Under the pieces are notes generated by a model. The model was not told the origin of the DNA, made no database searches, and worked only from the letters and a program-made list of their open reading frames with translations. Made by a program: the position numbers and the translations under genes. Below, in pieces: positions 1 through 8,033 of a DNA stretch of 46,039 nt. The stretch is taken from contig NZ_LSJY01000094.1 of the NCBI RefSeq assembly GCF_001556865.1, positions 1 to 46,039 of the forward strand. Reading direction: 5' to 3'. Numbering within the stretch: the stretch's first letter is position 1; every line of letters begins with the position of its first letter. Origin of the DNA: Sphingobium sp. CCH11-B1 (GTDB lineage Bacteria > Pseudomonadota > Alphaproteobacteria > Sphingomonadales > Sphingomonadaceae).

Positions 1-31
1 GCCCGCCGCTTCTTTTCCCGACAGGTGAAGC

Positions 32-424
32 ATGGCCGATCTGCCCGCCCGCATTCTCGGCACCCCGGCAGCCGAAGCCCTGATCGCACACCTCATCGAG
101 CGACACGGGCCATTGATGTTCCATCAGTCGGGCGGGTGCTGCGACGGATCGGCACCGATGTGCTTCCCGGCCGGGGAGTTCAGGGTCGGCGCGCAGGACG
201 TGCTGCTGGGGCATGTCGCAGGTGATGTGCCGGTTTGGATCGGCGCTGCGCAGTTCGATTATTGGCGACATACGCAGGTCGTCATCGATGTTGTGCCGGG
301 GCGCGGCGCAGGCATGTCGCTGGAAAGCCCGGAAGGGCAGCGCTTCATCGTCCGCTCGCGCATCTTCACCGATGCCGAGGCGGCTGCGCTGGATGCTGCC
401 GGGGATCCACCCCGTGGCGCCTGA
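32..424 (+). CDS. DUF779 domain protein
   Basis: A 130-residue protein recognised as DUF779 from the N-terminal segment HQSGGCCDGSAPMC and its overall length. The biochemical role of this family is not known to me. Such genes commonly sit beside NAD-dependent acetaldehyde/aldehyde dehydrogenases, so the gene cut off at the left edge may be one, but the 31 bases visible do not prove it. The ATG is preceded by AGGTGAAG, an acceptable ribosome site. No signal peptide is visible, so it is probably cytoplasmic. Its place at the head of a PQQ-alcohol oxidation cluster fits a role in handling the aldehyde product. The adjacent cysteines and nearby histidine could bind a metal, which is inference. 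Confidence 0.85.
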   Translation: MADLPARILGTPAAEALIAHLIERHGPLMFHQSGGCCDGSAPMCFPAGEFRVGAQDVLLGHVAGDVPVWIGAAQFDYWRHTQVVIDVVPGRGAGMSLESPEGQRFIVRSRIFTDAEAAALDAAGDPPRGA

Positions 425-524
425 TCCATGCGCACGCCAGCGATGGGTTTCGCGTGACAGCGATGGAGAAGCCGCTAAATCATATTGTCCCTAAGCATAA
501 GAGAATGGGCGATGGGGGCAGGAT

Positions 525-1676
525 ATGGCGACAGGCGCAGCGACCAGGAGCGGGGTCCGCTTTGCGGTATCGCACAAGGACGATCCGCAGGAGGCGACGA
601 CCGCACTGGCAGAGCAACTAGGCGACGATCCGCTGGCGGGAATCGTGGCATTTTGCGCTCATCGCTATGATCGGGATCGGATGTCGCGGGCGATAAACCG
701 GCAGTTCGACGGCATTCAGGTCATCGGCTGCATCAGTTCAGGCGAGTTGACCGACATTGGCTATGATCATGACTGCGTGACGATGATTGGCTTTCCCGCA
801 TCAGACTTTCGCATGACGACGCATTGTTTCGACGACATCGACAATTTTGATCCGATCGCGGCGCGGGATGCTGTGCGATCACTTGTGGCGCGGGCGCAGC
901 GCGACGCACTGCACTTTGGCGATGCGGTCAACCATGTGGCCCTGTTCCTGGTCGACGGCCTGTCCCACCGGGAAGAATGGATGACGATGGCGGTGCAGGA
1001 TGCATTGGGCGACATTCCGCTGATCGGCGGGTCGTCCGGCGACGATCTCGCCTTCCGCCAAACCGCCATATTCGATGATGGGCGCTTCCATGCGCGCGCG
1101 GCCGTGATCGCCATCCTGTCGACGTCACGTCCGGTCCATGTCTTCAAGGCGCAGCATTACCGGCCGGGACCGCACAAGATGGTCATTACAGGGGCCACAC
1201 CGCACGAGCGGATCGTGACGGAAGTCAATGCGGAACCGGCGGCCGCGGAATATCTGAGGCTTGCCGGCCATGCAGGCGAGGAACTGGGCATGGAATTCTT
1301 CGCCGCCCATCCGCCGATGGTGCGGGCGGGCGGGGAATATCATGTCCGTTCGATCCAGAGCGCCAACCCCGATGGTAGCCTCACATTCTACTGCGCGATC
1401 GACGAGGGTCTCGTCCTGTCGATCGGAGAACCCGTGGATCGCATCGCCGGAATGCAGCAACTGTTCAACGAACTCGAAGAGCAGGTCGGCGAGATTGATC
1501 GCATCATCGCCTTCGACTGCGTGCTCAATCGCATCGACGCGGAACAACGACAGATATCGCGCGAAGTCTCGGCGCTCTATGCCCGCCACCGCGTCATCGG
1601 CTTCAACACCTATGGCGAGCAATATCATGCGCTGCATGTCAACCAGACCTTCAGTGGACTAGCGATCGGCAAATGA
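525..1676 (+). CDS. FIST-domain sensor protein, NosP-like
   Basis: A 383-residue cytoplasmic protein with the FIST_N/FIST_C layout: VIGCISSGELTD near residue 70, IPLIGGSSGDD near 165, and a C-terminal half ending in FNTYGEQYHALHVNQTFSGLAIGK-like sequence. FIST proteins are ligand-sensing partners of signalling proteins. The NosP subgroup binds heme and nitric oxide and is coded next to a hybrid histidine kinase (NosP/NahK in Pseudomonas aeruginosa). Here too the stop codon overlaps the start of a hybrid kinase gene (ATGA at 1673-1676), which implies translational coupling and a shared signalling path. Whether this member binds heme cannot be decided by eye. A different small-molecule ligand is possible. 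No strong ribosome site was found; GGGGGCAGG lies just upstream of the ATG. Confidence 0.85.
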   Translation: MATGAATRSGVRFAVSHKDDPQEATTALAEQLGDDPLAGIVAFCAHRYDRDRMSRAINRQFDGIQVIGCISSGELTDIGYDHDCVTMIGFPASDFRMTTHCFDDIDNFDPIAARDAVRSLVARAQRDALHFGDAVNHVALFLVDGLSHREEWMTMAVQDALGDIPLIGGSSGDDLAFRQTAIFDDGRFHARAAVIAILSTSRPVHVFKAQHYRPGPHKMVITGATPHERIVTEVNAEPAAAEYLRLAGHAGEELGMEFFAAHPPMVRAGGEYHVRSIQSANPDGSLTFYCAIDEGLVLSIGEPVDRIAGMQQLFNELEEQVGEIDRIIAFDCVLNRIDAEQRQISREVSALYARHRVIGFNTYGEQYHALHVNQTFSGLAIGK

Positions 1677-3919
1677 ACGACCTGGGCGCCGCCCCTGACT
1701 TGCAAGCGCAGACGGATGCGCTGCAGGCGGAATTGCGCAAGCTGCGGCGGATTAATGACGTGCTGATGGAGCGGGTGGAACGTTCCACCGACATGTCGAG
1801 CAACGCCTTTTCTATGTTTGAAACGGCGATCGCGTTGGAGGCCAAGGTGCGCGACCGCACCTTGCAGTTGGAGGATGCGTTACGCCGTCTTGCCCTGGCC
1901 AACACCGCCCTCGCCGACGCCCATGCGCAGGCCAATGCTGCACAGATGCGGCTGCGTGACGCGATCGAATCGATCAACGAGGGTTTCGTTCTCTTCGACG
2001 CGGACGATCGGCTTGTCCTCTACAACGAAGCCTATCTCGGCTTCTGGCCGCAGGTGGCGGAGCAAATCGGCGAGCCGCTGACGTTTGAGGACATCGCCCG
2101 CATCGTTGCACAGAACCAACAGCCCGCCGGCGCGCAGGTGGCGCCTGATCGCTGGGTATCGGATCGACTGGCGCGACATAGCATCGCCAATGGCGGCCAT
2201 GTCCAAAGGCTGGCGGATGGACGCTGGATCCAGATCAACGAATTGAGGACCAGCGAGGGCGGGATCGTCGGCATCTATACCGACATCACTGAAGCCAAGG
2301 CGGAGGACGCGCGGGCGCGGGCTCGCGAACTGGCCGAGCATAACATCATGTTGCAGGCGACGCTCGACAATCTGTCGGAGGGTGTATGCCTGTTTGACGG
2401 GTTGGGGCACCTCGCGACATGGAATGACGCGCTGCGCCGGCTGCTGCGCCTGCCGGACGATTTTATGGGTGTTTTGGAAACCCATGCGGACCTGCTGCAC
2501 TGGTGCCGCGACACTATGGGCATGGACGATCAGGGCTGGTTGGATTGGCAGCATCAAGGGCAGGCCGATCAAGCCGCGATCTGTTCCTGCGCCCGTGACA
2601 ATCGGCACTTCGAACTGCGCAGCCGCGTGATGGGCGATGGCGGGCGGGTGTTCGGCTTTACCGACGTGACCGACATGCTGCGCGCGCAGGCCAGCCTCCA
2701 GGAAACAGCCGAGATGCTGGATCGGCGGGTGTCGGAGCGGACGATGGAACTCGTTCGTCTCAATGGCCAGCTGGAAGAAGAGGTTGCCGAGCGCCGGACG
2801 ATCGAGGCGGAGCTGACCGAGGCGAAGATCGCCGCTGAAAAGGCCAACCTCTCCAAGACGCGGTTCCTCGCCGCGGCGAGCCACGACCTGCTGCAGCCCT
2901 TGAATGCGGCGCGCCTGTTCGTCGCGGCGCTTGGCGATCGACGGCTCGCGCTGCCGACCCGGGCTCTGGTCAACCAGACATCGATCGCGCTGGACTCGGT
3001 CGAAGAGCTGCTGGAAGCCTTGTTGGAGATTTCGCGGCTGGATGCGGGTGCAATACAGCCTGAGGTGACGTCCTTTCGCATCGATCGGCTGCTCCGGAAG
3101 CTGCACGTCGAATTTGCTCCGATGGCGAAAGCGGCAGGACTCGCTTTCACGGTGGATGCACAGCCGATTTGGGTGGAATCGGATCAGCGATTGTTGCGCC
3201 GCATTCTCCAGAACTTCATTTCAAACGCCTTGCGCTATACGTCGCAGGGAGCCGTCACTGTGGTGTGCCGGTGCGCGGACGGAAAGGCTGAGATCAGCGT
3301 TGCCGACAGCGGCCCCGGCATTGCGCCGGAGCAGCAGGAGTTCATCTTCGAGGAATTCCGTCGCCTTGATACCCGAAGCCCGGGCAAGGGACTGGGCCTG
3401 GCGATCGTACGGCGCGCCAGCGACATGCTCGGCCATCCGATCAGTCTGCACTCAGAGCCGGGGCGCGGCGCGACATTCTCCATCTCCCTGCCGCTCGGGG
3501 CCGAACAGCAGGACGAAGAACCGCAGGGGATCGAAGCGCGGGATCGCTCTATGCGTGGTCTTTCCGTGCTCGTGATCGACAATGAAAGGCAGATCCAGAC
3601 CGGCATGGTAAATCTGTTGACGGGGTGGGGGTGCCGCGTCGTTGTCGCAGACGGGTTCGATCAGGCGGCGGCGCGCTCGCACGACGGGGCGCGGCCCGAT
3701 GTCATGCTGGTCGACTATCATCTGAACGACGGCGAGACGGGGAACGATGTCGTCGCCCGGCTGCGGGCCCATTTCAGCGCATCAGTACCGGCCATCATCA
3801 TATCGGCCGACCGAGGCGAAGCGCTCAAGAACCAGCTTGCCGCAAGCGACATCCCGCTGCTCAACAAGCCGGTCAAGCCGGCCCAGTTGCGAGCGCTGCT
3901 GCGGATGGTTTTGGCTTAG
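1673..3919 (+). CDS. PAS-containing hybrid histidine kinase (NahK/ErcS'-like)
   Basis: 748 residues, no membrane segments. Order of parts: N-terminal coiled coil (about 5-95), a PAS-like domain (about 98-205, IESINEGFVLFDADDRLV), a second PAS-like domain (about 225-345, LDNLSEGVCLFDGLGHLA), a second coiled coil, HisKA with phospho-acceptor His404 in SHDLLQPLNAARLF, HATPase_c (N box NFISNALRY, G boxes DSGPGI and GKGLGLAIV), and a C-terminal receiver with Asp681 (MLVDYHL) and Lys732. The H-box form SHDLLQPLNAARLF and the FIST neighbour match the NahK/ErcS' type of kinase that controls PQQ-dependent ethanol oxidation in Pseudomonas. The overlap with the FIST gene suggests that protein modulates its autophosphorylation. 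The output is probably the response regulator coded convergently at 3960-4604. The receiver could instead act as a phosphate sink. Confidence 0.9.
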   Translation: MNDLGAAPDLQAQTDALQAELRKLRRINDVLMERVERSTDMSSNAFSMFETAIALEAKVRDRTLQLEDALRRLALANTALADAHAQANAAQMRLRDAIESINEGFVLFDADDRLVLYNEAYLGFWPQVAEQIGEPLTFEDIARIVAQNQQPAGAQVAPDRWVSDRLARHSIANGGHVQRLADGRWIQINELRTSEGGIVGIYTDITEAKAEDARARARELAEHNIMLQATLDNLSEGVCLFDGLGHLATWNDALRRLLRLPDDFMGVLETHADLLHWCRDTMGMDDQGWLDWQHQGQADQAAICSCARDNRHFELRSRVMGDGGRVFGFTDVTDMLRAQASLQETAEMLDRRVSERTMELVRLNGQLEEEVAERRTIEAELTEAKIAAEKANLSKTRFLAAASHDLLQPLNAARLFVAALGDRRLALPTRALVNQTSIALDSVEELLEALLEISRLDAGAIQPEVTSFRIDRLLRKLHVEFAPMAKAAGLAFTVDAQPIWVESDQRLLRRILQNFISNALRYTSQGAVTVVCRCADGKAEISVADSGPGIAPEQQEFIFEEFRRLDTRSPGKGLGLAIVRRASDMLGHPISLHSEPGRGATFSISLPLGAEQQDEEPQGIEARDRSMRGLSVLVIDNERQIQTGMVNLLTGWGCRVVVADGFDQAAARSHDGARPDVMLVDYHLNDGETGNDVVARLRAHFSASVPAIIISADRGEALKNQLAASDIPLLNKPVKPAQLRALLRMVLA

Positions 3920-3959
3920 CCCTGACTGCAGCATAGCCGCGCGGCGGAGCGCGACCGGC

Positions 3960-4604
3960 CTAATTGTCGCCGTCAAAATGAACCCGGTTGGCCAGGATGA
4001 CGGCTTGGGTGCGGCTGAACACATTGAGCTTCTGCAGGATGGCGGACACATGCGCCTTCACTGTGGTCATCGATACGCTGAGGTCATGGGCGATCTGCTT
4101 GTTGAGGCGACCATGCACCAGATGGGTCAGCACGATCCGCTGCTGGGGCGTCAGGCTCTCGATCTTCGCAAGTATCTCGGCTTCCTCCGCATTTTCCTGA
4201 GGCGAATCCTCGATCGCATCCGGCATGTAGATTTCGCCCGAAACGACGCGATGAAGTGCCTCGACGATTGCGCTGCGTTTGATGGACTTGGGGATGAAGC
4301 CCGCTGCGCCGGCCGCCAGTGCCTCTCGCACGATCGCGCGGTCGAACGATCCCGACACCATCACGACTGGAAGGATCGGATGGCGGTTGCGTAGCAACTT
4401 AAGGCCGTCGAGCCGCTTAACGTCCGGAATGTTGACGTCGAGCAATACGAGGTCGAAGTTTGACTGCTTGCCAAGCGTCACCATCGCTTCCTCCATGCTG
4501 GAGGCCTCGAAAATTTCGCAACCGTCAAAGCTCACGGCGATGACGCTGCGCAGCCCGTCACGAACGAGCGGATGATCGTCGACGATCAGCACCCGTTCCA
4601 TCAT
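3960..4604 (-). CDS. NarL/LuxR-family response regulator
   Basis: 214 residues from the chosen start (MMERVLIVDD). Receiver domain at about 3-120 with acidic pair Asp9/Asp10, phospho-acceptor Asp56 (LVLLDVNIP) and Lys near 105. LuxR/GerE helix-turn-helix at about 150-210 (LTPQQRIVLTHLVHGRLNKQIAHDLS, given here only as its key motif). The reading frame stays open upstream to 4817, but residues before MMERV have no receiver homology; ATGs at 4628 and 4658 are alternatives and no start has a clear ribosome site. It lies convergent to the hybrid kinase and directly downstream of the quinoprotein gene. Pseudomonas ErbR (AgmR), a regulator of this type, activates PQQ-ethanol oxidation. It is the best candidate here to bind the GACC-N3/4-GGTC sites found across the cluster, since NarL-type proteins bind short inverted repeats. 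Confidence 0.88.
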   Translation of the reverse strand: MMERVLIVDDHPLVRDGLRSVIAVSFDGCEIFEASSMEEAMVTLGKQSNFDLVLLDVNIPDVKRLDGLKLLRNRHPILPVVMVSGSFDRAIVREALAAGAAGFIPKSIKRSAIVEALHRVVSGEIYMPDAIEDSPQENAEEAEILAKIESLTPQQRIVLTHLVHGRLNKQIAHDLSVSMTTVKAHVSAILQKLNVFSRTQAVILANRVHFDGDN

Positions 4605-4738
4605 CGCTTCGTTCTGCTCGATCCGCATGCCCGGCCCCCCGCCATGATGATGGATCATAGGATAGGGCGGAGCAAATTGCCCGCGATTTCCGCTTTGGAC
4701 TCTCTGCCCGCGCCCCATGACGATCATCTTGTTGCCCC

Positions 4739-6481
4739 TTACTTCGCCAGCTTGAATACCCAGAGCGAGCCACCTTGGTTGATGTCCTTGAAGGATTTGG
4801 CGACCTCGCCGCCCCACAGCGGCACGGCGCCGCCCCAGCCGGACATCACGGCGACATATTGCTCACCATCCTGTTCCCAGGTGACGGGCGACCCGACGAC
4901 GCCCGATCCGGTCTGGAATTTCCACAGTTCGGTGCCGGTTTTGGCGTCGAAGGCTTTGAGATAGCCCTCCGGCGTACCGGTAAAGACAAGATTGCCCGCC
5001 GTCGTCAGCACCCCGCCCCAAAGTGGCGCCTTGTTCTTATACTCCCACATGATCTTACCCGTCTTCGGGTCCATCGCACGAAGCACACCGATATGATCCT
5101 CGGCAATAGGCTTGATGGTGAAGCCCGCCCCCAGATAGGCCGCGCCCTTCTTGTAGGCGATCGGCTCGTTCCAGATGTCCATGCCCCAGTCGTTCGATGG
5201 GATGTAGAACAGGCCTGTGTCCTTGCTGTAGGCCATCGGCATCCAGTTCTTGCCGCCCAGGAAGCTCGGCGAGGAAAAGACGGTCGTGCCCTTTTCCGTG
5301 CCGTTGGGCGCGCCGGGGCGACCTGCCGGAATAAGGATGGGCTTGCCGTTCTTGTCATAACCATTGGCCCAGGTCGTCTGCATGACGAACTTGTTGGCAC
5401 TGACAAACTTGCCGTTGGTGCGGTCCAGCACGAAGAAATAGCCGTTGCGGTCGGCCTTAGCGCCCAGCTTCATCGGCTTGCCATTGATGGTCGCATCGAA
5501 CGGAATGAATTCATTGACTCCGTCGAAATCCCATCCGTCATGCGGCGTGGTCTGATAATGCCATTTGATGATCCCGGTGTCCGGGTCGATCGCAAGGGTG
5601 GATGCGGTGTAAAGATTGTCGCCCGGCCGCAAATGGCTGTTCCAGGGGGCAGGATTGCCCGTGCCGAAATAGAGGAGGTTTGTTTCCGGATCGTAGGTGC
5701 CGCCCAGCCAAGTCGCACCACCGCCCGTCTTGTAGAGATCGCCGGTCCAGCTGGCATTGGTCTTGCCGGTGACGCCATTATCCTTGCCACGCAGCGTACC
5801 CATATTGCCCTCGATCACCGGGCGGTGCCAGATCAGCTCGCCGGTCTCTACGTCGCGCGCGTCCACTGCGCCGACGATGCCGAACTCGCCGCCCGAATTG
5901 CCGGTTATGACCATGCCCTTCACGATCAACGGCGCGGCGGTCGCGCTGTAACCAGCCTTGTAGTCGGCAATCTGCTTGTTCCAGATGACCTTGCCTGTGT
6001 GGCGATTGAGCGCCACCAGCCGCGCGTCCAGCGTCGCGAAGATGATCTTGTCGCCATGAATGGCCGCGCCACGATTGACGACGTCGCAGCAGGGCATGAT
6101 GTCGTCGGGCAGGCGCGCGGCATATTCCCATTTTTCCTCGCCTGTCCGCGCATCGAAGGCGTACAGGCGCGAATAGGAGCCGGTGACGTAGATGGTCCCG
6201 TCATAGACGAGCGGTTGCGATTCCTGACCGCGCTGCTTTTCGCCGCCCAACGACGCGGAAAAAGCCGGCACCAACTTCGTGACTGTCTGGCTATTGATCT
6301 GAGCAAGAGGGCTGAAGCGCTGCGCCTGCGGACCCATGCCATAGGTCAGCACGTCGCCAGTGGAAGCCGCGTCGTTCATCAGATCGGCGTCGGTCGGCCC
6401 CGCAGCGACCAGCGGCGAGGCGGCCGCGATCAAGGAACAAGCGGCTACCCCCATGAACGAACGCGTGAAACGTCCTGTCAT
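4739..6481 (-). CDS. PQQ-dependent alcohol dehydrogenase, predicted lanthanide type
   Basis: 580-residue periplasmic quinoprotein of the methanol/ethanol family with a signal peptide (about 1-26) and eight-bladed propeller repeats ([39 protein letters not shown]). It oxidises a primary alcohol to the aldehyde with PQQ and passes electrons to a c-type cytochrome. Visible active-site features: adjacent Cys131-Cys132 (PCCD), Glu in [11 protein letters not shown], Asn in GTGNPAPWN, catalytic Asp318, and Asp320 two residues on (WDFDG). The second Asp is the extra ligand typical of lanthanide enzymes (XoxF, PedH); calcium enzymes carry Ala, Ser or Thr there. There is no C-terminal cytochrome domain. 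Start: GGGAGG abuts the ATG at 6487 but lies 6 bases from the ATG at 6481, so the latter is chosen. Substrate (ethanol rather than methanol) is inferred from the acs neighbour. Confidence 0.93.
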   Translation of the reverse strand: MTGRFTRSFMGVAACSLIAAASPLVAAGPTDADLMNDAASTGDVLTYGMGPQAQRFSPLAQINSQTVTKLVPAFSASLGGEKQRGQESQPLVYDGTIYVTGSYSRLYAFDARTGEEKWEYAARLPDDIMPCCDVVNRGAAIHGDKIIFATLDARLVALNRHTGKVIWNKQIADYKAGYSATAAPLIVKGMVITGNSGGEFGIVGAVDARDVETGELIWHRPVIEGNMGTLRGKDNGVTGKTNASWTGDLYKTGGGATWLGGTYDPETNLLYFGTGNPAPWNSHLRPGDNLYTASTLAIDPDTGIIKWHYQTTPHDGWDFDGVNEFIPFDATINGKPMKLGAKADRNGYFFVLDRTNGKFVSANKFVMQTTWANGYDKNGKPILIPAGRPGAPNGTEKGTTVFSSPSFLGGKNWMPMAYSKDTGLFYIPSNDWGMDIWNEPIAYKKGAAYLGAGFTIKPIAEDHIGVLRAMDPKTGKIMWEYKNKAPLWGGVLTTAGNLVFTGTPEGYLKAFDAKTGTELWKFQTGSGVVGSPVTWEQDGEQYVAVMSGWGGAVPLWGGEVAKSFKDINQGGSLWVFKLAK

Positions 6482-6555
6482 TTTCATCCTCCCTCGTTTT
6501 CCGGCGCGCTCCGCGCCGTCGATGCAACAGATTATGGGGCCAAGCCCTGCTGCCA

Positions 6556-6570
6556 ATTGGACCTTGGGTC
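6556..6570 (-). promoter_or_regulatory. Candidate regulon operator before the quinoprotein gene
   Basis: In gene direction the site reads GACCCAAGGTCCAAT: arms GACC and GGTC around a 3-bp spacer, then AAT. It lies 74 bp before the chosen dehydrogenase start and between that gene and the upstream xoxJ-like gene, so the dehydrogenase probably has its own promoter. It is one of seven similar sites in the cluster. Confidence 0.55.
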
Positions 6571-6577
6571 GGGGCGG

Positions 6578-7438
6578 TCAGCCTGCCGCGAGCGCCGGGG
6601 CATAGGCGACGCCGTGCGACTCGAATATCGCCTTGAGAGCGCCGGATGCCGCCATCTCCGTCAGGATCGCCTCCACCGCATCCCCCAGGTTGCGGCTGTT
6701 TTCCTTGACCGCCATGCCGATGTCCCAGCCGGGCGTGGTGAAGGCGGGAAGCGGGCCAGTGCGCCGCACAATGTGGGTTGCACCGCTTTCGTGCAGCACG
6801 GCGTCGATCTGCGCGCGGCTGGCGAGTACGGCGTCGGCCCGACCGTCGATGACCGCCGTCACCGCTTCGGTTCCGCCAGGGAAGTGCACGACATCCTTCG
6901 CCAATATGCCGCCAAACGCGCCGATGAGATAAAAATCGGGAATGGAATCGATCTCGACGGCAAGCCGCTTGCCACGATATTGCGTCGGCGGCGCGTTCAC
7001 ATCGAGCGCCCCCCTGGCAGCAGCGAACTGGAAGCTTTCCCGATAGTAGGGAGCGATGATTGCGACCTGATCGTTTCGCATGGCAAAGGTCCGGTCGAAT
7101 GGCACGTGCAGCATGATGTCGGCGGGTTGAAAGCCCAGCAGACCGCCCTTCCACACCCCGTTGCGCAGATCGTCATCGACGCTTTCGTCGGCGACCAGTT
7201 CGGCGATGTCGGCACGCACGCTGAGCGCCCTGGCGAGGGCTTGCGCGATATCCACATCTATGCCGATCAGTTTACCGTCCTTGCGCCAGGACCAAGGGCG
7301 ATTGTCCTTGTAGACGGCAATCCGGAGAGTCCCAAGTTCCCGGACCCGGCCGAGCGGGGCCGCCGCTGCTGGCGCGACGGGGCCGAGCGCGGCTGCCGCC
7401 AGGCTCAGGACAAAGGCGCGGCGATCCACGGCCATCAT
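6578..7438 (-). CDS. XoxJ/MxaJ-like quinoprotein-associated periplasmic binding protein
   Basis: 286 residues with an N-terminal signal peptide (about 1-28, VDRRAFVLSLAAAALG; a twin-arginine-like RR is present). The rest is a family 3 solute-binding fold: LRIAVYKDNRPWSW, KLIGIDVDIAQALAR, DIMLHVPFDRTF, and the hinge-side RADAVLASRAQID. It matches the substrate-binding-like proteins associated with quinoprotein dehydrogenases, of which MxaJ/XoxJ are the best studied and are thought to help activate or mature the dehydrogenase rather than to import a solute. No permease or ATPase gene is near, which supports a non-transport role. Its start overlaps the stop of pedF (ATGA). Two ATGs in tandem (7438, 7435) follow AGGA; spacing favours the second slightly. 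It is encoded between the cytochrome and dehydrogenase genes, as xoxJ often is. Confidence 0.88.
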   Translation of the reverse strand: MMAVDRRAFVLSLAAAALGPVAPAAAAPLGRVRELGTLRIAVYKDNRPWSWRKDGKLIGIDVDIAQALARALSVRADIAELVADESVDDDLRNGVWKGGLLGFQPADIMLHVPFDRTFAMRNDQVAIIAPYYRESFQFAAARGALDVNAPPTQYRGKRLAVEIDSIPDFYLIGAFGGILAKDVVHFPGGTEAVTAVIDGRADAVLASRAQIDAVLHESGATHIVRRTGPLPAFTTPGWDIGMAVKENSRNLGDAVEAILTEMAASGALKAIFESHGVAYAPALAAG

Positions 7439-7863
7439 TCCTGATGCTTGGTTTCGAGCCAGGCGCGGATCGCCCAGCCGGCCTTCTGCCCCAGCACGTC
7501 GCCGAACGGCGGCATATACACCTTGCCATCGTGGCTGGAGCCGTGCTGGAAGCGCTGGATGAACCATTCGTCCCCGCTGTCTCCGACCTCCAAATAACGC
7601 AGGTCCGGGGCGATCCCGCCGCTTTCGGCGTCCAGCCCGTGGCAGCGTGCGCAGTTCTGGCCATAGGCTGATTCGCCGATCTTCGCGGCGGTTGCGTTGC
7701 CCCGGTAGGGATTGTGCTGCACCCAGTCAGTTCCGATGTCCGGCAGGGCGGAGGTGTCCACTGCCTGCGGCGTGACATTGCCATGTGCCATCAGTGCCGA
7801 TGCGATGGACCCCCCGGCCAGGAAGGCTGCGCCGATCAGGGCGATGCGTCCGAACTTCCTCAT
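7435..7863 (-). CDS. pedF: Cytochrome c550 PedF
   Basis: 142 residues: signal segment (about 1-25, MRKFGRIALIGAAFLAGG), one heme site CARCH near residue 73, and a likely axial Met in YMPPFGD. The stretch NPYRGN...IGESAYGQNCARCHGLDAE is characteristic of the c550 PedF family, which accepts electrons from PQQ alcohol dehydrogenases in the periplasm. First gene of a minus-strand unit pedF - xoxJ-like - dehydrogenase. The start at 7863 has AGAGGG about 7 bases upstream; the frame is open further upstream to 7968 but without a signal peptide start. Electrons would go on to a terminal oxidase, for which the cbb3 oxidase coded in the window is the obvious local candidate (inference). Confidence 0.9.
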   Translation of the reverse strand: MRKFGRIALIGAAFLAGGSIASALMAHGNVTPQAVDTSALPDIGTDWVQHNPYRGNATAAKIGESAYGQNCARCHGLDAESGGIAPDLRYLEVGDSGDEWFIQRFQHGSSHDGKVYMPPFGDVLGQKAGWAIRAWLETKHQE

Positions 7864-7951
7864 CCCAAACCCTCTTGTCTGTCGCGACCGCTGCTGGCCT
7901 GCGATCCTTGATGATGGCTGTGGATAGTAAGAGTGCCGGGCAAACCGCCCC

Positions 7952-7969
7952 ATTGGCCTTTGGTACAAT
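7952..7969 (-). promoter_or_regulatory. Candidate regulon operator in the pedF / beta-propeller divergent region
   Basis: On the minus strand it reads ATTGTACCAAAGGCCAAT, close to the best site at 19358-19375 (ATTGGACCAAAGGTCAAT; two substitutions). It lies 88 bp before the pedF start and 64 bp before the propeller gene start, so it could serve both divergent genes. Confidence 0.5.
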
Positions 7970-8033
7970 CCTGTCCGGCTGTGCGTCGGGCTAGATATCA
8001 GCGCAGAGAAGGCAAGGGAGAGGGTGCAGGAAC

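Noticed and set aside
1..31. 3' end of an upstream aldehyde dehydrogenase gene
   Set aside because: One frame reaches a TGA at 26-28, but nine codons are too few to support any identity.
1880..3106. A 408-codon minus-strand frame inside the hybrid kinase gene
   Set aside because: The opposite strand codes PAS, HisKA and HATPase domains; the antisense translation is rich in Arg, Gln and His and has no family motif.
4775..7444. An 889-codon open frame on the plus strand across the quinoprotein and xoxJ-like genes
   Set aside because: It is antisense to two clearly recognised genes with family motifs, its translation shows no domain pattern, and such long antisense frames are common in GC-rich codon usage.
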